From a virus, in the IMG/VR virus record IMGVR_UViG_3300044960_000581, positions 1-21,217 of that record: a stretch of 21,217 nt of DNA. One strand, 5' to 3'. The position numbers and the translations under genes were made by a program. Numbering within the stretch: position 1 is the first letter of the stretch; each line of letters opens with the position of its first letter. The notes beneath the pieces were generated by a model. The model saw only the letters and a program-made list of their open reading frames with translations. It had not been told where the DNA came from and ran no database searches. Below, piece after piece: positions 1 to 8,400 of the stretch.

Positions 1-2529
1 CACATTATAATTTGATCCAGTTACTGTTTGAACATTTAATGCAGAAGCAGTTGGAACAGCTGAAATAGTAATTGTGGTTGGAGCTGGAGTAATTGTAACA
101 CCTGGTCCTGCTACAAGTGATTTAAATTGTAAATCTGTTCCTACTTTGGAGCTAAATAATCCTGCTCCACCACCTATATTGGATGCAGTGTTGGCTTCTC
201 CTCCGCCTCCGCCACCACCACTACCTATAACTTTACTTGGGTCTATTCTAAAAATGAGTATATCGCCAACTTCTAACTGTTCTAAAATTTCAATATTTAC
301 CGATTCACTACCTGGTAATCCTACTTCATCCCAAGATGAGCCTAAAATTAATTTGATACCATTTAGGTATACTTCAAGTTCTCCATTACCAACAACATAT
401 GATCTAGCTGCATTTCCATTTCTAGAATCTAATGGAATTGTAATAGTAGTGTTTGGAGGTACAGGACCAAGGATTTGATTAGGCCCAGGAGAAGAAGCTA
501 CAACCTCAATTTTTTCTTCATAATCAATTTCTACGTTATTAACAATTCCAGCAATAATATTATCTAAGCGTTTAATTGCTAAAGTTAAGTTGTCACCGTC
601 AACTACTGTATGGTTTGCAGCGCCAGAACCTTGTTGTACAATCGTAATTGAAAGTCCTGATACGTTAACGTTTGATGCATCCGTTGCCATTCCTGCTGTA
701 GCATTAGTTACAGTAACAACGTTTGCACTTGCACTTGCGTTAAAATCAACAACAGCGTTAATAGCTGCAGCTGTTGCTGTAGCTACTTGTGCAGCAGAAT
801 CGCCAGAGTTAATGTTTACTTGAATTGGAATTTTTCCAATCGGACTTGGATTGCCGCCGCCTCCGTTTACGTTGTACCAAACATAATATTCAGGTAAATC
901 TTGGGCAGCATATAATAAAAAGTATTGGCCAGAAGTTATTGATGAGCCAGGGGGGCATGTAATGTCGGTGATTTCTGGAAGAAGTGGTCCTAATTTATTA
1001 GAATATACAGGAAAATTGTCAGAATCACCGGCAGATCCAACATAAGCAAAAAGTTGCTCTGACGTTGTATCGTTAATTTCTACAGTTTCACCTTGCTCAA
1101 GTTCTTGTCCTACAAATCTAGCGTAAACTCTTGGGGTTGAGCCTCCGTTATCTGAACGCAATAATAACCAATAAACATTTTCACCGCTTGGCACATTCTC
1201 TCTATTTGCAATACGAATATGCCTATTGGTTGAAGGAATTGGACTAGTTTGATATGTTCCCCAAGCGTATTTTGCTTTTGCGCCACTTGGTCCAGTAGAT
1301 GTGCCAGGAAATGGTTCAGTTAAGGTTACTTGACTTAAAGAATCTACTGTTAAAATTTTATAATATTTAGTATCATCTTCTGCCGCGAGCTTAATAAAGT
1401 CGCCAGGCTGAACGTTAGATGTCCAACTCACTGCTCCAACAGAAGTTACAACTGCTGAACCATTTACAAAAATTAGGTTAGGTACGATATCTTGTCCACG
1501 GACTATATTGATATATGCTACTTGGTTATCTGCAAGGACGATATCTGTAGAAGTGGGGTTAGCCAACAATGTATAAGATAGTCGGCTACCGATAACGCGC
1601 ATTACAATATCTTGAGACCAGTTAATACGTCCGGCCGTTACTGTATGGTGAGTAATACTTCCATGGCCTGTAAATACAGTATTTCCTAAGTCTGTCCTTA
1701 AATTAACCGCACTTCCGCCGACGTTTGGAGAATACCAAAATACAGTACCTTTAATTTCCAAGATGGATGTCATAACGGCATCCATCCATTCTTTTAAAGA
1801 GCCTAACTGCTTATCACCGCCTCTAAAAGGGTTGATGGCAGATGAAGAAGAGTTGGGTGGGTTTTCATGTCTGTTAGGAGTTTGATCTGTCCATGGATAT
1901 ACGTAAGAAGGATTTGGAGTAGCTCTTCCGCCGGTACCGAGGCGGTAAAGCATTGGCCTGTGATCAGTTACTTCTACAACGTTATTGGCAGCATCAGTTG
2001 TGATTTTAGCAATTGGTAATACATTTTGAGCCCAAACGCTTGTTGTAATAACAATTTTGTATCTAAGAATTGAGGCAAGAGGTACACTTTTAGAAGTCTC
2101 TGTTTTACTAGATGGATTCCAAAAATAAACTTGGTCTGTTGTTGAGTTATCGATTACTCTTTCGTATTCAATACCAATATAGTTAACAGCGTTTGGGGTA
2201 AACGCACCTTGAACGCGAGGATTGATAGTGGAGTTCAAAATTTCAGGAGGTTGGGTAGACGATACTACGTAAAAAGTACCTGATTCTCTTGACTGACCAT
2301 GTAAAATTGCGGAGTCTGCCACAAGCATTTGGGCGCCTGAAGCAGCAGATCCGATAAGGCCGGTCATGTTAATTTCAAATCCGCGTATTACATAGCTTTG
2401 TCCTTCGCCTGTAATTACGGATTTTAATAATTCGTCAAAATCATTGGATACAGCGGACTCAATGGATCGTAAATGCGGTACATCGACCCTTTGTTGGCTA
2501 AGCCATTGCTGCCTTCTACGAATTGCCAT
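1..2529 (-). CDS. Tail fibre / baseplate-attached fibre protein, 3'-truncated by the window edge
   Basis: The frame is open from an ATG at 2529 to base 1: 843 codons and no stop, so the C-terminus lies outside. GGGAG at 2538-2542 sits 8 nt before the ATG. The N-terminus (about 1-60, starting MAIRRRQQWLSQQRVD) probably docks the protein to the baseplate, as in large phage fibres (inference). The middle is beta-rich. Residues about 520-635 carry the GQYFL...YYVWYN module also found in the J-like and I-like proteins. Further on come a beta segment with EVYLNGIKLILGSSWDEVG (about 715-735), a run of glycines encoded near 190-225, and GEANTASNIGGGAGLF just after it; this last pair is common in tail fibres of large phages. 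It is transcribed away from the zinc-ribbon gene under a motif shared with other late units. Receptor binding would normally lie in the missing C-terminus, so specificity cannot be judged. Confidence 0.82.
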   Translation of the reverse strand, partial: MAIRRRQQWLSQQRVDVPHLRSIESAVSNDFDELLKSVITGEGQSYVIRGFEINMTGLIGSAASGAQMLVADSAILHGQSRESGTFYVVSSTQPPEILNSTINPRVQGAFTPNAVNYIGIEYERVIDNSTTDQVYFWNPSSKTETSKSVPLASILRYKIVITTSVWAQNVLPIAKITTDAANNVVEVTDHRPMLYRLGTGGRATPNPSYVYPWTDQTPNRHENPPNSSSSAINPFRGGDKQLGSLKEWMDAVMTSILEIKGTVFWYSPNVGGSAVNLRTDLGNTVFTGHGSITHHTVTAGRINWSQDIVMRVIGSRLSYTLLANPTSTDIVLADNQVAYINIVRGQDIVPNLIFVNGSAVVTSVGAVSWTSNVQPGDFIKLAAEDDTKYYKILTVDSLSQVTLTEPFPGTSTGPSGAKAKYAWGTYQTSPIPSTNRHIRIANRENVPSGENVYWLLLRSDNGGSTPRVYARFVGQELEQGETVEINDTTSEQLFAYVGSAGDSDNFPVYSNKLGPLLPEITDITCPPGSSITSGQYFLLYAAQDLPEYYVWYNVNGGGGNPSPIGKIPIQVNINSGDSAAQVATATAAAINAVVDFNASASANVVTVTNATAGMATDASNVNVSGLSITIVQQGSGAANHTVVDGDNLTLAIKRLDNIIAGIVNNVEIDYEEKIEVVASSPGPNQILGPVPPNTTITIPLDSRNGNAARSYVVGNGELEVYLNGIKLILGSSWDEVGLPGSESVNIEILEQLEVGDILIFRIDPSKVIGSGGGGGGGEANTASNIGGGAGLFSSKVGTDLQFKSLVAGPGVTITPAPTTITISAVPTASALNVQTVTGSNYNV
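625..975 (-). repeat. Shared tail-protein module alpha, copy 1 (in the fibre)
   Basis: This stretch encodes ITDIT, then GQYFLLYAAQ, EYYVWYNVNGG, IPIQVNINSGDSAAQVA, an Ala-rich helix and a closing ITIVQQG. The same order occurs at 6352-6690 and 3995-4345. By eye, copies 1 and 2 share more than half of their residues, and the helix-coding DNA is also visibly alike, with runs such as gctacttgtgc. The pattern looks like a compact beta domain with one helix. That fold is an inference. Confidence 0.8.
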
Positions 2530-2537
2530 TTAGAAAA

Positions 2538-2542
2538 CTCCC
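2538..2542 (-). promoter_or_regulatory. Ribosome binding site of the fibre gene
   Basis: GGGAG on the minus strand lies 8 nt before the ATG at 2529. It fixes the start of the fibre, whose frame has no other well-placed upstream start. Confidence 0.75.
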
Positions 2543-2553
2543 AAATATATTAC

Positions 2554-2571
2554 CTTATTACAAAGATTGGG
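2554..2571 (-). promoter_or_regulatory. Putative phage promoter element, copy C (fibre unit)
   Basis: The minus strand reads CCCAATCTTTGTAATAAGG, nearly the same as the copies at 12050-12068 (-) and 2616-2634 (+). It ends 24 nt before the fibre ATG, leaving room for a short leader with the GGGAG site. The TAATAA part could act as a -10 element, with CAATCTT as an adjacent upstream determinant. Its position at unit starts supports a promoter role, but transcription here is inferred. Confidence 0.55.
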
Positions 2572-2574
2572 CGT

Positions 2575-2604
2575 TTGGCGTTATTTTTGTTTTAATGGTA
2601 TTAT
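2575..2604 (+). promoter_or_regulatory. Possible sigma70-type extended -10 promoter for the zinc-ribbon gene
   Basis: TTGGCG at 2575-2580 is followed after 18 bp by TATTAT at 2599-2604, with TG one base before it (TGGTATTAT), as in extended -10 promoters. Transcription would start near 2611, giving a leader of about 40 nt that includes motif copy A. The -35 match is partial. Confidence 0.4.
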
Positions 2605-2615
2605 ACCTCTAAGGG

Positions 2616-2634
2616 CTCAATCTTAATAATATAG
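2616..2634 (+). promoter_or_regulatory. Putative phage promoter element, copy A (zinc-ribbon gene)
   Basis: CTCAATCTTAATAATATAG on the plus strand matches copies B and C, which are on the minus strand. It ends 16 nt before the ATG at 2651. The AAGGA ribosome site at 2639-2643 follows immediately. A promoter here would give a very short leader. Confidence 0.5.
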
Positions 2635-2650
2635 CGACAAGGAAACCCTC

Positions 2651-3022
2651 ATGCCTAGACGTGGAAAATCAGCTAGAACAGACTCCGAAAGAACCAAAGT
2701 TTCTCAATTAAGCCATGAAAACAAAAAGCTAAAAAGCGAAATTGCTAAATTAAGGAAAACTTTAGAGCGATTAGATGCCAATTGGTGTCCAGGATGCCTT
2801 AAAAAATACGAAGAACCCAAAAATCAAGAAGAAAAAAACCTTCCAAATCCAGATACATTCCCTGTCATCACCGCTCCAGATAGGACTTGCTATACCTGTC
2901 ACAGTGATAAGCTTGTTATCATAAAATACTACAAAATGGGTGAATGTTGGTATATTCGTCGTTGTCCCAGCTGTAAATACCAAACTAAGGGCAAAAAATA
3001 CACACCAGATGTACTAGATTAA
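2651..3022 (+). CDS. Coiled-coil zinc-ribbon protein, probable nucleic-acid-binding accessory factor
   Basis: This 123-residue protein begins with a basic tail (MPRRGKSART), followed by a charged heptad-like helix at 14-42 that is likely a coiled coil. Three CxxC knuckles follow: C46/C49, C80/C83 and C105/C108, with C99 and H84 as extra possible ligands. The C80-C108 part, with beta-like sequence between the knuckles and a basic ending (KYQTKGKKY), looks like a zinc ribbon of the kind seen in transcription factors and DNA- or RNA-binding proteins. I do not recognise the family. AAGGA lies 7 nt before the ATG. The gene runs against its neighbours, and its TAA overlaps the TAA of the facing gene in TTAA at 3019-3022. 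A role in late transcription is possible but is only inference from the domain type and location. Confidence 0.75.
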   Translation: MPRRGKSARTDSERTKVSQLSHENKKLKSEIAKLRKTLERLDANWCPGCLKKYEEPKNQEEKNLPNPDTFPVITAPDRTCYTCHSDKLVIIKYYKMGECWYIRRCPSCKYQTKGKKYTPDVLD

Positions 3023-3441
3023 CTGCGATCTAGCGGTTCAAATGGCACTAAGCCTTTGAAATTAAAGGATAATCTATAAATTCCTCGCGCTGGAATTTGA
3101 ACACTTTGAGCTGTAATCATCGCCGAAGGGACAAATAAAAGGTCTTCTGTTGTTGCCCTATCCTGAATCCTGATAGAAATATAAGGTGACGATAAAATAT
3201 CAGCAATAGGCGGTATAGCCTCATATGCCTGTAACCCACCGGAATTCTTAATTTTTATTCCGTTTATTGATCCTTGAACTGATATTCTCCCTGGAGAAAT
3301 TTCCTGTGGAAACGGAGAATCAATGCCGTAAATTTCACTAGCTCCGTAATCAATACTGTACGAAACCTGTTCAGCTTCTTTATAGAGCTTATTATTAAGG
3401 TAAATTCTTACAGCCGCGCCTTGTAATACGATATGTTTCAT
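3019..3441 (-). CDS. Small tail-tube-like / baseplate-tube junction protein
   Basis: The product has 140 residues and starts at the ATG at 3441, which overlaps the previous stop as TAATG and has TGGGGT about 6 nt upstream. A TTG four codons earlier is possible but less likely. The sequence is almost all short beta strands (VRIYLNNKLYKEAEQVSYSI, then IYGIDSPFPQEISPG, then RISVQGSINGI), ending in IYRLSFNFKG. The pattern of a beta sandwich with an IYGID..P.EI.PG stretch resembles XkdM-type tail tube proteins and related tube-fold baseplate parts. This is a judgement on pattern, not a clear family match. Coming last in the wedge operon, it may be a tube-initiator or wedge accessory protein. Confidence 0.6.
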   Translation of the reverse strand: MKHIVLQGAAVRIYLNNKLYKEAEQVSYSIDYGASEIYGIDSPFPQEISPGRISVQGSINGIKIKNSGGLQAYEAIPPIADILSSPYISIRIQDRATTEDLLFVPSAMITAQSVQIPARGIYRLSFNFKGLVPFEPLDRS

Positions 3442-5462
3442 TATGGACCCCAAATTATAGGTGTTTCAGAATCTTTAGTACCCCATTTTGACAATCCTTC
3501 ATCGCCTGGATAAAGTATTGTAATTACAAGCCTAATTCCTGTTGCGACAACCATTTTAATTAAATCTTCGGCATAAACTCGGCCTGCAACAACATCGGTT
3601 AAATAAAACGGAAGATCAGTCCCAGTTTTACTAATAATAACAGGGCCGTTTGAGGCAACCAAGGCAACATCGGTTCCTACTGGATGAGTATTCTTAATTC
3701 GATACGATGGGTTTAATAAAAGACTGTTTGAACTTGGTCTTGCTAGATATGGTATTGGCCCTTCTTGTCTTGACGTGCCATATCCTAAAATTATAAAGCC
3801 TTGTGAATCTGGGAAGTTATTAGCGTTTGCTACTTGAATAATCTTATTGGTTGTAGGACTAGCTTGTGCGGTAAGCGTAGAACCTTTATCTGAAATCGTA
3901 AATGGTTGGGAAGGATCGTATAAGTATGGGCCAAAGTTATCTGTAAATTGCTCATCAGGGTTTGGAACAGAAGTTGTAACTACAGATGCGTTAACTCCGG
4001 TTTGGTATACAGAAAAAGAAATACCTGGTACATTACCATTTGAATGTGGCGTTATAGCTCCGACATCGGCATTTGCAATTCTTGCTGTAGGTGTTGATGG
4101 ATTGGCTGCGGAAAAATGAATAGTTCCACTAACTTCTTTTGCTACTTCTTGTGCAACTTGTGTTGCAGTGGTAAGAGAGCTTATATTGATTCTAATCCCA
4201 GTCCTTCCTGGTATTGCTGGGTCAACAAGGTTTCCACCTGTTGTATCAAAATATACATAATACAATGTTGTAGGAGTATTTAAAAGAAAGTATTGTCCAT
4301 CTGATATTGCACCTGGGCTTGGGAATGTAATATCTGTAACTTGATTTTGACCGTCATTATATGTTGTAGTTGTTATAAAAGCTGAGCCATGGATGTGAGC
4401 CGCTCCTGCTTTATCTCGTCTTACAACTTTGGTTGTAGCGGGAATAAGTATTTCTAAAAGCCGTTGTTCAGCTTGATATACGGCGGCATATCTAGTTTTA
4501 TCCAAAATAGTCATTCGGTAAGGATTAAAAAACAAAACTCCATTATTGGTTCCCTGTACCGCTATTTCCGATACTCCGTTTGGATTTTCAATTTCAAAAT
4601 AAGCATTGTTTACACTTCCGCCACGAACATCTATAACTGTAAAAGTACCCCTATTTGCATTATTAAATCCTGGGCCGTAAATATTTACATAGTCGTTTTT
4701 TCTAACTTTACCAACCGATGGGTTGGCTCCACCACTCCACGTATATCGAATAATTCCGCCAGCTTGAGCAGAAACAGTCCATTGGGTTGAAGCAGTAGCA
4801 CTTGTAGGTCTTGCTTCTCTAAATAAAAGTACGTTTTGAGCCTTTCCACCTAGTACTTTAATTGAAGATGATGGACTTGGAGTATTAGACAATAATTCGA
4901 CAAATTTATTGGTTCCGTCATCTTTTACAACCGCAGAACCTATTTTACCTTGCTTTCTAATACTTCTGGTAATGGCATCGGCTACTTCTTGTGCCGTAGC
5001 TGTATTAATATTAGCAAATTGAGAAGATTCAAAAGTAATAGTTATAGGATCTGCGCCATCATATTGTATAATAAGTGTGTCGCCATCATCTAAGTTATAT
5101 GGTTCATAGGCGCCCGATATGGAAGTGGCACGAATTGCATCTTCACCAAACATTGTGCCTAAGATTTTTAAAATCAGGTCTCGTATTTGTTTTGTATTTA
5201 AAACGCTAATACCAATATCACGAAACACATCGTCTGAAAGACCTACTGTAGGTGGACGTATTAGGTTGGCATCGGCTAAACGCTGATCTAAGTATCTTCC
5301 CTCTGCAGTCGCAATATAAATTTGATCGTGAACTGCCTCTACGTTATCGATTAGCTTTTCAGTTCCAGAAGCAAGCGCCCATAACACTGCATCGGTATTA
5401 GGTCCATGAATAGCTGGATTTAAAAGCTTGCGAAGTCTTTTATATTCTTCTTCTCTAGCCAT
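3441..5462 (-). CDS. Baseplate wedge protein, tail-protein-I-like (gpI/gp7-type), with inserted beta modules
   Basis: The protein has 673 residues. Residues 1-115 are helical and look like the N-terminal part of tail protein I and related wedge proteins: a helix pair (LLNPAIHGPNTDAVLWALAS), then AEGRYLDQRLADANLIRPP and a following DDVFRDIGISVL segment. The rest is a string of beta modules: delta at about 126-210 (GDTLIIQYDG, PITITF), beta at about 236-312 (YTWSGGANP, NRGTFTVIDV), alpha at about 372-490 (ISDGQYFLL, YYVYFD) and gamma at about 553-605 (ILGYGTSRQEGPIPY). All four have relatives in the upstream J-like protein. The ATG overlaps the J stop as TAATG, so the two are translated together. 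P2 gpI is under 200 residues, so this copy is strongly enlarged. It most likely joins J in the wedge. Confidence 0.72.
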   Translation of the reverse strand: MAREEEYKRLRKLLNPAIHGPNTDAVLWALASGTEKLIDNVEAVHDQIYIATAEGRYLDQRLADANLIRPPTVGLSDDVFRDIGISVLNTKQIRDLILKILGTMFGEDAIRATSISGAYEPYNLDDGDTLIIQYDGADPITITFESSQFANINTATAQEVADAITRSIRKQGKIGSAVVKDDGTNKFVELLSNTPSPSSSIKVLGGKAQNVLLFREARPTSATASTQWTVSAQAGGIIRYTWSGGANPSVGKVRKNDYVNIYGPGFNNANRGTFTVIDVRGGSVNNAYFEIENPNGVSEIAVQGTNNGVLFFNPYRMTILDKTRYAAVYQAEQRLLEILIPATTKVVRRDKAGAAHIHGSAFITTTTYNDGQNQVTDITFPSPGAISDGQYFLLNTPTTLYYVYFDTTGGNLVDPAIPGRTGIRINISSLTTATQVAQEVAKEVSGTIHFSAANPSTPTARIANADVGAITPHSNGNVPGISFSVYQTGVNASVVTTSVPNPDEQFTDNFGPYLYDPSQPFTISDKGSTLTAQASPTTNKIIQVANANNFPDSQGFIILGYGTSRQEGPIPYLARPSSNSLLLNPSYRIKNTHPVGTDVALVASNGPVIISKTGTDLPFYLTDVVAGRVYAEDLIKMVVATGIRLVITILYPGDEGLSKWGTKDSETPIIWGP
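3995..4345 (-). repeat. Shared tail-protein module alpha, copy 3 (in the I-like protein)
   Basis: The stretch encodes VTDITFPSPGAISDGQYFLL, YYVYFDTTGG, PGRTGIRINISSLTTATQVA and a closing SFSVYQTG. It is the most diverged of the three copies, but the landmarks are in the same order and spacing as at 625-975 and 6352-6690. Confidence 0.75.
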
Positions 5463-8400
5463 TAGCCAATCTCACTTACAGCAATATCAGAGATGCTATC
5501 AATAATACGAGTTTTTTCACCAACATTTACTCTAATAATATCGTTTTGAGCATCGTATTGAGGCGAACTAATTGCAACAGCTCGTACACCTGGGATAGAG
5601 TTTACAGTGGCAACAATATCAGAAATTGCGATAGATTGACCAATTTCGTTACTATCAATAAGTGCTGCTACGTTATTTCTTACTTGCTCAACAATTTGAG
5701 TAAAAGGAATACCCGTTTCAATTCTTACATCAATAGATACCTGAATTCGCTTAGTTAAAGGCTCTTTAATAAAAATTTCAGCACCTGCAGCTGCAACACC
5801 TCGGTAAGTTGCGGCATCTCTTGGATCTCCATAAATAATTCTATTAGCTTCACCAATCAATCCTGTATGATACTTATAACTATCAATACCGCGTATTAAT
5901 TTAGTACTAAAAGATAGTTTATTCATTGTAGAAATTTGTACGCCAGCATCTTCATTGATCTTATTAGCGCCTTCTCTTCCGTAGAAAACTACATTACCTC
6001 TTAAATCATTTGATCCATCTGTAGAGATAAATTTAATCTTCTTATAAGCAGTGTATGGTTTTTGTTCTTGAACTAAAATAGATCCTTCATTTGGAGATAA
6101 AGGTCTTTCTTCTACCGATGCCATAGTTCCTGAAACTACAATAGTTTCTTGATCTAAAACCGATACAATTGGGAAAGTACCTTGCGAAGCATTTCCTAAA
6201 AAGTCACTAGAAACTATAAAAGAATCTCCAGCAACCGTTGCATCATATTCGCTAAATAGCATTGCTGGTCTATGGCATTCTAAAATATTAGAAATAGTGA
6301 TATTAGATTCAGATACAGCTTTAGGGTTGATCGCTTCTAAGAATGACCATTGACCTTTTTGAAGGATGGTAATAAAGAACGGTCCTGCAACGTTTACGTT
6401 TACAGCAGTTGTAGTTGGACCAAAACCTACGTTTTCTACTGTTACATGACTTCCCGAAGCAGTAGCAGTGAAATTGACGTTACCGTTTATGACGGCAGCA
6501 GTTGCTGCGGCTACTTGTGCTGCTGAGTCGGTTGAGTTAATATTAACTTGTAATGGGGTTTTTCCAGGCGGAGCTGGGTCGTTTAGAAGTCCGTCAATAT
6601 TATACCATACGTAATATTCAGTAGCATCTAGAGCTGAATTGATTAAAAAATATTGACCAGAAGTCATCTGGTTGCCGGCAGAACAAAGGATTTTATATTT
6701 TTCTTTTTTCTTTGGTTGGGCTTTAATAACCATAAACACGCCTTGGTTATTAGGAGCAAAATCTGTTCCAAAGGTAATCTCATCGCCCATTTTTGCATTT
6801 CCAAGGAATGGTTCAGTTCCGTTTCCGTTCCAAGATAGTTTGATAGTAGCATTTGATGCATCAACATTAAATTGAGTAGTAGCATCAAAACCTAAAGAAA
6901 TAAGGTTATCAGATAAAGTGACATATTCTTCTACAGAATTTGGCGCATCAATATAAATTGAGTTGTTAAATTCTTTAATAACTCGATAAGTTCCACGGTT
7001 TAATATATTAAATGGCGCTTTAATTTCTACAGTATCACCTTCTGTGACTTTAGTGGTACATACAAAATCACCAGCAGCAAAACTTCTACCTACCAATGTA
7101 GGGCTAGATACTGTTGCTCCAGGTGCACCTACGTTATTAACATAAGAAACAGCAATAGACGCGTTTGGAGTGGTTGCGGTAACAATAACAGTGTTTGCAG
7201 AAGCTTTTGCGGTAACTCCTGGTAAAGCACTAATAGCTGATGCTAAGTTAATAGCCGTAGCGGCTGCGTTTACACCTACCGTAAAATCAACGCCAGCTTG
7301 AAGTATGTTGCCATCTACTATAAAATCGTCGCCAGCAATATCACCATTATTAGTGATCGTAAATGTTGCTTGAGAGTATTCTGCAACCGCATTTGGATTT
7401 AGCACTCGTACAGTTTTTCCATCTAAGGAAACGCCTGTGACTAAGAATGTGCCATTGTTTTCACTTTCATCCATATTAGAGACTGTAATTAAATCTCCAA
7501 TGGACACTTCTGAAAACCTTGTATTTCCAGTTAAAATCCTGTATTCAGCATCACTTGTGCCGCTAACAGGATGTACGTTTAGAGTACCGCCTAATGAATC
7601 GTTTAATTCTACCGTTTTAGTAAAAGCGGGCGATGCGCCGACTCCATTCCAAGAAATACAAGTAAATTTACCTTGTTTTTCTACCTTGAAAGTTCGTCCT
7701 CTAGTTCTGACATGATGTCTTGGTTTTCCAAAGAATCGGTCTGTAGCTGTTCTGTTGGATAAAGAAATAGTAGATTGACCAACGCCTGGAGTTGCTGGGT
7801 CAATTCTTATTTTAGTTCCACTTTTGAAAAAGGTTTCTTTTGCTTGTTTGTTAGACGCTGTAAGTTTCACCCATTGATCAGAATGAAGTCCAGCAAGGCC
7901 AGATACATTAACTGATGTTTTAACAAGTGAATTATTTATGACAGAAGAATTGTCCAAAACAGGTGTTTCAGATCCATTAGCTAAGCCGCCAACAATTTGG
8001 ACAGCTCCTTGTCCACCCAAAGTTTTTGTGGCAATTTCTAACTTACCTTTTCTATTTACAATCTGCAAATTAGCATTAGTAGTAATGCCACTTACTGCCA
8101 ATTTTTTAGATAAACGTTCAACATGATCTAACGTAGTTGGTACAAGTACGACTTCTTCGCCTTGGTTAAAGGCATATCCTGGAGCAGAAGGTAGCGATAA
8201 GGGTTGTTTAAACGTAAATTGAGGTGAACCACCAAGGTTCGATGAAGCAATCCAATTGATACCGTCTAATAAAGCGATGCTTGTTGCTGAAAAGTTGAGC
8301 TCTTCTTCAGTTGAAAGAGGAATATTTCCAGAACCAGTTAATCCGGAATCATTAACAAGACTTGCTGTTACAAAATTTTGTAAATTTGCATTAACATAAG

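Noticed and set aside
74-823. Plus-strand open frames of 134 and 77 codons
   Set aside because: They lie opposite the fibre gene, whose minus frame is open throughout. The proline-rich product is the mirror of the fibre's glycine run, and no ribosome site is visible.
3847-4790. Plus-strand open frames opposite the I-like gene
   Set aside because: The minus frame has clear domain structure and coupling. The plus frames look like translations of its complement.
6653-6888. Overlapping short frames on both strands within the J-like gene
   Set aside because: They fall in an AT-rich part of the alpha and beta modules, with no start signals and no recognisable product.
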